Source: Costus lasius
Lineage: Eukaryota > Streptophyta > Magnoliopsida > Zingiberales > Costaceae
Direction: 5' to 3'
Assembly (NCBI GenBank): GCA_027563935.2
Contig: CM050446.2
Location: forward strand, 126,930,499-126,994,498
DNA: 64,000 nucleotides
The number at the start of each line of letters is the position of its first letter. Position 1 is the first letter of the stretch. The translations under genes were made by a program, and so were the position numbers. The notes beneath the pieces are model-generated. The model worked only from the letters and a program-made list of their open reading frames with translations, had not been told where the DNA came from and searched no databases. Of this stretch, positions 58,925 to 64,000 are shown one piece after another.

Positions 58925-59843
58925 ACTCACAGAACTTCGAGAGAGCTCGCTTGAAGGTGGAAGAAGAGAATGAAGACTTAGAAGAGAAGAGAAGAGATTA
59001 GAAGAGAAGGATAACTAGATGGGCCATCCGACACACCCTCAAGGTTGCAAGAATGAGGGGCCAATGGCTCACCCTCGAACAAGCAAGAACCAAGGGGCCA
59101 GAGGCTCACCCTCAACACAAACACACGACAACAATTTCAGTTTCAAGATTTTCATTCCAAGTGAAAAAGTGTACAAGTGCAAGGCTTTAAGCCTAATCCT
59201 CCAACGGTTACATTTTTGGGTGATCTTTGGCATCCTTGGGTTGAGCTAAACGTTGGCATGAGTGGAAGTTAGCTGGCGGTGGCGTGATGAGTTCTCCTAC
59301 GTGCGCTGGTAAGAAGTTTGTATCCGTTGGCTGCTGGGATTTGTTGAAAAGTGTTGCTGACATGTCTCTCCATCTTTGGCTGATTAAGTGGCTGGTTCCT
59401 TTCTTGACTGGATTGCGTGATGACTTTGAATGCTAACCTTGAGCTGGATTTGTCTTTGACGTTGACTATGCTTTGAAGTTGACCTCGGTTTGGGGTTGAA
59501 CTTGAGGTAGATGCTGGACTGATTTAGATGTTGAGTTGACTTTGACCAATTTTGACTAATCCATGCCAAGACCATATTGACGTTGAAGGGGCTAGGTGCT
59601 TGCATGTGCACTACAGGTGCATAAGATCTAGGCTAAAACAACCTATTACAATCACAAAAAATAAAAAACAAAGACTTCAAAATAAACCGTAGGCTAAATC
59701 CTAACTACAACATAACATCAAATGCTGAATTTTAAATAAAGTTTGCAACATGCTGCAATTAAACAAGCTCCAAAATATCAAAATGCAATAATTTTCCAAA
59801 ATGACTTCAAGCACAATTAAGTCCTTGAAGATGCCTTGCATCA
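58925..59843 (-). repeat. right LTR of the unit H element (one end truncated)
   Basis: 919 bp matching 55901-56819, ending GATGCCTTGCATCA before AACAA. Confidence 0.8.
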
Positions 59844-60065
59844 AACAATCTCGACAATCATCTCACAGATTTTGTTATGAGAAGGATTTGAATTGAGGTC
59901 GCTAAGGACAACACGAAGCTCGAAGGCAGAGATCCTACCATTGTCGTCGATGTAGAGATGGTAAAGACTCTCGAGCTAATCCATCATGTGCAAGCTGAGG
60001 GAAGTTGAGCGCGAGGGTGATGGGAATGACGACTTGGATTCGACATTGAGAGTGCACAGATTGAG
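59844..60065 (-). pseudogene. unit H antisense CML-like fragment, right part
   Basis: Continues after the LTR element with TCTCGACAATCATCTCACAG and the same EF-hand remnant on -. Confidence 0.42.
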
Positions 60066-60313
60066 AGGGGCGTGTGAGAGTGGGTGAGACCTTTAGATTT
60101 TTATGGTTTTTTTTTTTGGGACTTTGAGATTAGTTAAAAAGATCATATGGGGCCCTAATGAAATCACTTTAGTGGCATCCCGCTTAAAAAAACACGCCCA
60201 CTCACCCATAATGGATCTTTACTTCGCCATGTTCTAACTTATTTTTAACAAAAAAATTTATTTAACTTAAACATGTTAGCCACCCATCCATAGCCATCTT
60301 TTATTTCAATTAA

Positions 60314-60386
60314 GCCTATCTAGCTCAGTTGGTAGAGCGCAAGGCTTTTAACCTTGTGGTCGTGGGTTCGATCCCCATGGTGGGCG
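60314..60386 (+). tRNA. tRNA-Lys(UUU), unit H - canonical by eye
   Basis: 73 nt: acceptor GCCTATC/GGTGGGC pairs (two G-U), D loop AGTTGGTA, anticodon arm CAAGG-CTTTTAA-CCTTG, T loop TTCGATC, so A and B boxes are intact. CAA lies a few bases upstream. First TTTT is ~35 nt downstream. Best UUU copy in the window. Confidence 0.85.
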
Positions 60387-60567
60387 TTGAAAATTCATAA
60401 ATTCAATAAACCATCCATTATTTTAGAGAAATTAGCCACCTTATTAGGGAATTTAATCTATACTTTGCCTTGTTCCATCTTATTTTTAATAAAAAAATTT
60501 TATTTAACTAAAATAATTTTCCACCCATCCATCATGGGGAAATCAGACACATTATTTCTTTAATTAA

Positions 60568-60640
60568 GCCTGTCTAGCTCAGTTGGTAGAGCGCAAGGCT
60601 CTTAACCTTGTGGTCGTGGGTTTGAGCCCCACGGTGGGCG
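60568..60640 (+). tRNA. tRNA-Lys(CUU), unit H
   Basis: All stems pair, anticodon CUU. One fault, C56 to T in the T loop (TTTGAGC). First TTTT ~80 nt downstream. Confidence 0.75.
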
Positions 60641-60965
60641 TTGAAATTTAATAAAATAAAATAATAATTAATTATAATGAAGAAATTAGCTATATAAGAA
60701 GAGAATTTATGATAATTAATTTTCTTATATATACGGGTAAATTTGTTAAAATTTTACTTTGGGTCTAGATCGTTTTTGTGGCGGGTTCCAAAATACCCAC
60801 ATCCCCCAGGTAAAAACTTATAAGCGGGGACCTCAGGTGAGTGATTTTTGTAGGGTCCCCCTATGATTTTGCTTAGTGATCTGAAAGCTGGAATACCCAT
60901 ATCTCGCTCCTTTTCACACTCCCTACCATCGCTCTCACACAATCAAAACCCACCCGCATCGGCCC

Positions 60966-61400
60966 ATGGAGAGTACAAGCAAAGCGGATGGTCCACGGCG
61001 GAGTGTGGCCATGATCCTATCCTCGTCCTCTGATTTTGATTTCACCATCTTCCACTCTCCTGCCTACAAGTGATCCCCCCCCACCCCTTTGCCGTTGACT
61101 TCTTCTGCGAGGGGCAACTCCTCATGCTCCACATCTCCCCTCGTATCTCCGTGGAAGCCACCCTCATCCTCTCCTCCACCGACATCACCGTCGCCATATT
61201 TCGTGACTCCAACTGTAGCTCATCCTGCCCTGCCTTCTCTGCCGGCGCCCTCACCATTTCAGACACAACTCCTTATACCTTAACATCTGACCATGGAGGA
61301 CCTCTATCATGTCTTTGCATCCAGGTACCCTTCCTCCAGATTCAAGTACCCCTCCTCTGTCGCCACCCAATTCTCATCTATTGCGGGAACTACACAAACT
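60966..61400 (+). pseudogene. unit I MAKR-like fragment
   Basis: MESTSKADGPRRSVAMILSS..SDFDFTIFHSPAYK then stop; the other frame gives AVDFFCEGQLLMLHISPRIS. Nearly identical to unit J. Confidence 0.5.
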
Positions 61401-61404
61401 CCTA

Positions 61405-61677
61405 GAGATTGTCGAAGGCATCGTCTTTAGTAATAATCTCGACAATCATCTCACAAATCTGATTATGAGAAGGATTCGAATTGAGGTCGCTAAGGACAAT
61501 GCGAGGCTCGGAGTCGGAGATCCTGCCGTTGTCATCATTGAAGAGATGACAAAGACCTTCTCGAGCTCACAAAGACCTTCTCGAGCTCATCCATCACGTG
61601 CAAGTTGAGGGAAGTTGAGCGCAAGGGTGACGAGAACGATGACTTGGATTCGACATTGAGAGTGCACAGATTGAGAA
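61405..61677 (-). pseudogene. unit I antisense CML-like fragment
   Basis: EF-hand remnant on -, with a local duplication of AAAGACCTTCTCGAGCTCA (61551 and 61570) absent from unit J. Confidence 0.42.

Positions 61678-61720
<43 letters not shown>
61678..61720 (+). repeat. poly-G tract, 43 bp
   Basis: Same position as the 26-bp tract of unit G; in unit J the site has only a short G run. Confidence 0.97.
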
Positions 61721-61721
<1 letters not shown>

Positions 61722-61960
61722 GTAAGAGTGGGTGAGACCTTTAGATTTTTATGGGTTTTTTTTTGGGCTTAGAGATTTGTTGAAAAGATCATATGGGGCC
61801 CTATTGAACTCACTTCAGCGGCGTCCCACTTAAAAAAACACGCCCACTCACCCATAATGGATTTTTACTTCGCCATATTCTAACTTATTTTTAACAAAAA
61901 AAAATTATTTAACTAAAACATGTTAGCCACCCATCCATAGCCATCTTTTTAGTCAATTAA

Positions 61961-62033
61961 GCCCATCTAGCTCAGTTCGTAGAGCGCAAGGCTTTTAACC
62001 TTGTGGTCGTGGGTTTGAGCCCCTTGGTGGGCG
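61961..62033 (+). tRNA. tRNA-Lys(UUU), unit I, partly degraded
   Basis: Anticodon arm intact. G18 is C (AGTTCGTA), C56 is T, and the T stem has one mismatch (CCCCT). Shared with the unit J copy. Confidence 0.55.
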
Positions 62034-62217
62034 TGGAAAATTCATAAAATGTGTAAAAACCATATCGACTATTTTAGAGAAATTAGCCATTGTATTAGGG
62101 AATTTAATTTATACTTTTCCTTGTCCAATCTTATTTTTAATAAAAAACTTTTATTTAACTAAAATAATTTGCCACCCATTCGTCATGGGGAAATCAGACA
62201 CATTATTTATTAATTAA

Positions 62218-62290
62218 GCCTGTCTAGCTCAGTTGGTAGAGCGCAAGGCTCTTAACCTTGTGGTCGTGGGTTCGAGCCCCACGGTGGGCG
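62218..62290 (+). tRNA. tRNA-Lys(CUU), unit I - canonical by eye
   Basis: 73 nt: acceptor GCCTGTC/GGTGGGC, D loop AGTTGGTA, loop CTCTTAA, T arm GTGGG-TTCGAGC-CCCAC, all paired with every invariant base in place. It differs from the usual plant tRNA-Lys(CUU) as I recall it only at base 4. First TTTT ~85 nt downstream. Best CUU copy in the window. Confidence 0.88.
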
Positions 62291-62612
62291 TTGAGATTTA
62301 ATAAAATAATATAATAATTGATTCTAATGAAGAAATTAGCCATATAAGTAGAGAATTTAGGATAATTAATTCTCTTTTATATATATATATATGTTAAAAT
62401 TTTACTTTGGGTCTAGATCGTGTTTGCGGCGGGTTCTAAAATACCCACACCCCCATGTAAAAACTTGTAAGCGGGGACCTCATGTGAGTGATTTTTGCAG
62501 GGACCCCCTATGATTTTGCTTAGTGATCTGAAAGCTGGAATACCCATATCTCGCTCCTTTTCACACTCCCTACCATCGCTCTCACACAATCAAAACCCAC
62601 CCGCATCGGCCC

Positions 62613-63040
62613 ATGGAGAGTACAAGCAAAGCGGATGGTCCACGGCAAAGTGCGGCCATGATCCCATCCCCGTCCTCTGATTTTGATTTCACCATCTTCC
62701 ACTCTCCTACCTACAAGTGATCCCCCCCACCCCTTTGCCATTGACTTCTTCTACGAGGGGCAACTCCTCATGCTCCACATCTCCCCTCGTATCTCCGTGG
62801 AAGCCACCCTCATCCTCTCCTCCACCGACATCACCGTCGCCATATTTCGTGACTCCAACTGTAGCTCATCCTGCCCTGCCTTCTCTGCCGGCGCCCTCAC
62901 CATTTCAGACACAACTCCTTATACCTTAACATCTGACCATGGAGGACCTCTATCATGTCTTTGCATCCAGGTACCCTTCCTCCAGATTCAAGTACCCCTC
63001 CTTTGTCGCCACCCAATTCTCATATATTGCGGGAACTACA
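62613..63040 (+). pseudogene. unit J MAKR-like fragment
   Basis: MESTSKADGPRQSAAMIPSP..SDFDFTIFHSPTYK then TGA; the other frame gives AIDFFYEGQLLMLHISPRIS. Confidence 0.5.
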
Positions 63041-63049
63041 CAAACTCCT

Positions 63050-63300
63050 AGAGATTGTCGAAGGCATCGTCTTTAGTAATAATCTCGACAATCATCTCAC
63101 AGATCTGATTATGAGAAGGATTCGAATTGAGGTCGCTAAGGACAATGCGAGGCTCGGAGGCGGAGATCCTGCCGTTGTCATCATTGTAGAGATGGCAAAG
63201 ACCTTCTCGAGCTCATCCATCATGTGCAAGCTGAGGGAAGTTGAGCGCGAGGGTGACGGGAATGACAGCTTGGATTCGATATTGATAGTGCACAAATTGA
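63050..63300 (-). pseudogene. unit J antisense CML-like fragment
   Basis: Minus-strand MMDELEKVFAIST, then the usual frameshift and EF-hand remnant. Confidence 0.45.
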
Positions 63301-63549
63301 GAGGGGGGAGTGAGAGTGGGTGAGACCTTTAGATTTTTATGGGTTATTTTTGGGGCTTTGAGATTTGTTAAAAAGATCATATGGGGCCCTATTGAAATCA
63401 CTTCAGCGGCGTCCCACTTAAAAAAACACGCCCACCCACCCATAATGGATTTTTTACTTCGCCATATTCTAACTTATTTTTAACAAAAAAAAATTATTTA
63501 ACTAAAACATGTTAGCCACCCATCCATAGCCATCTTTTTATTCAATTAA

Positions 63550-63622
63550 GCCCATTTAGCTCAGTTCGTAGAGCGCAAGGCTTTTAACCTTGTGGTCGTG
63601 GGTTTGAGCCCCTTGGTGGGCA
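63550..63622 (+). tRNA. tRNA-Lys(UUU), unit J, partly degraded
   Basis: As the unit I copy (C18, T56, T-stem mismatch) plus a C7 to T change (GCCCATTTAGC). Confidence 0.5.
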
Positions 63623-63808
63623 TTGAAAATTCATAAAATGTGTAAAAACCATATCCATTATTTTAGAGAAATTAGCCACCATATTAGGGAATTTAATCTA
63701 TACTTTTCCATGTCCAATCTTATTTTTTATAAAAAAATTTTATTTAACTAAAATAATTTGCCACCCATCCATCATGGGGAAATCAGACACGTTATTTTTT
63801 TTAATTAA

Positions 63809-63881
63809 GCCTGTCTTGCTCATTTGGTAGAGCGCAAGGCTCTTAACCTTGTGGTCATGGGTTCGAGCCCCATAGTGGTTG
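63809..63881 (+). pseudogene. tRNA-Lys(CUU) pseudogene, unit J
   Basis: Anticodon arm and T loop intact, but bases 9 and 15 are changed (CTTGCTCATTTGG) and the 3' acceptor strand is broken (AGTGGTTG). Confidence 0.62.
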
Positions 63882-64000
63882 TTTAAATTTAATAAAATAA
63901 AATAATAAATGATTCTAATGAAGAAATTAGCCATATAAGTAGAGAATTTAGGATAATTAATTCTCTTTTAATAATATATATACAATTTGTTAAAATTTTA
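63882..64000 (+). repeat. start of unit K (spacer only)
   Basis: AAATTTAATAAAATAAAATA and GAAGAAATTAGCCATATAAG continue the unit pattern to the window edge. Confidence 0.8.

Larger units (their letters stand above)
55609..59843 (-). mobile_element. LTR element carrying a non-gag/pol ORF
   Basis: TGATGTAGG ... CCTTGCATCA, flanked by perfect AACAA duplications (55604-55608 and 59844-59848) in the unit H CML fragment. Direct terminal repeats are 55609-56819 and ~58925-59843. The right repeat lacks the ~290 bp matching 55609-55900. Internal region 56820-58924 has one long minus-strand ORF and no recognisable gag, protease, RT or integrase. Orientation - is inferred from the ORF only. Confidence 0.82.

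Noticed and set aside
61070..63323. Ser/Pro/Thr-rich plus-strand ORFs of 60-122 codons recurring in each array unit
   Set aside because: Frameshifted readings of the MAKR-like fragment and sense-strand readings of the antisense CML fragment; recurrence comes from the tandem duplication.

Overview
The window is plant nuclear DNA. It has spliced genes with GT/AG introns, mitochondrial and cell-surface plant proteins, eukaryotic tRNA genes without an encoded CCA, and many LTR retrotransposons. The gene sequences and element types fit an angiosperm, perhaps a non-grass monocot, but the species cannot be fixed by eye.

Left third (1-19.1 kb), gene-bearing. (i) The 3' part of a long coiled-coil gene of the plant NT-C2/'sporulation-specific protein 15-like' class (+, ends 8623); its last intron carries a decayed LINE. 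(ii) A complete three-exon GPI-anchored lipid-transfer protein gene (+, 12939-15198, 179 aa) whose second intron holds an ~800 bp foldback element. (iii) A complete four-exon mitochondrial lipoyl synthase gene (-, 19103-15843, 389 aa), convergent with the lipid-transfer gene.

Middle (19.7-22.2 kb): a solo LTR with near-perfect target-site duplications (TSDs).

Right two thirds (about 22.6 kb to the window end): one large tandem array of a composite unit, about 1.6-1.7 kb without insertions. Each full unit reads left to right: spacer; a broken gene fragment resembling the N-terminal part of a membrane-associated kinase regulator (MAKR) on +; a broken calmodulin-like (EF-hand) fragment on -; a tRNA-Lys with anticodon UUU; a tRNA-Lys with anticodon CUU. 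Ten units (A-J) and the start of an eleventh are visible. The protein fragments are all broken. The tRNA copies range from wrecks (A-D) to canonical-looking genes (UUU at 60314, CUU at 62218). Units I and J are nearly identical, so the right side looks youngest.

The array has been invaded repeatedly. A copia element (23315-34762, TSD CATCC) lies inside the unit A MAKR fragment and itself holds two solo LTRs and a hAT-type MITE. A solo LTR (39227-42200, TSD GTCTC) lies in unit D. A three-level nest (45144-51871) lies in unit F. An LTR element (55609-59843, TSD AACAA) with a 549-codon non-gag/pol ORF lies in unit H. No protein-coding gene in this part looks functional, except possibly that element ORF. 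The most notable feature is the tRNA-Lys pair/MAKR/CML composite array.
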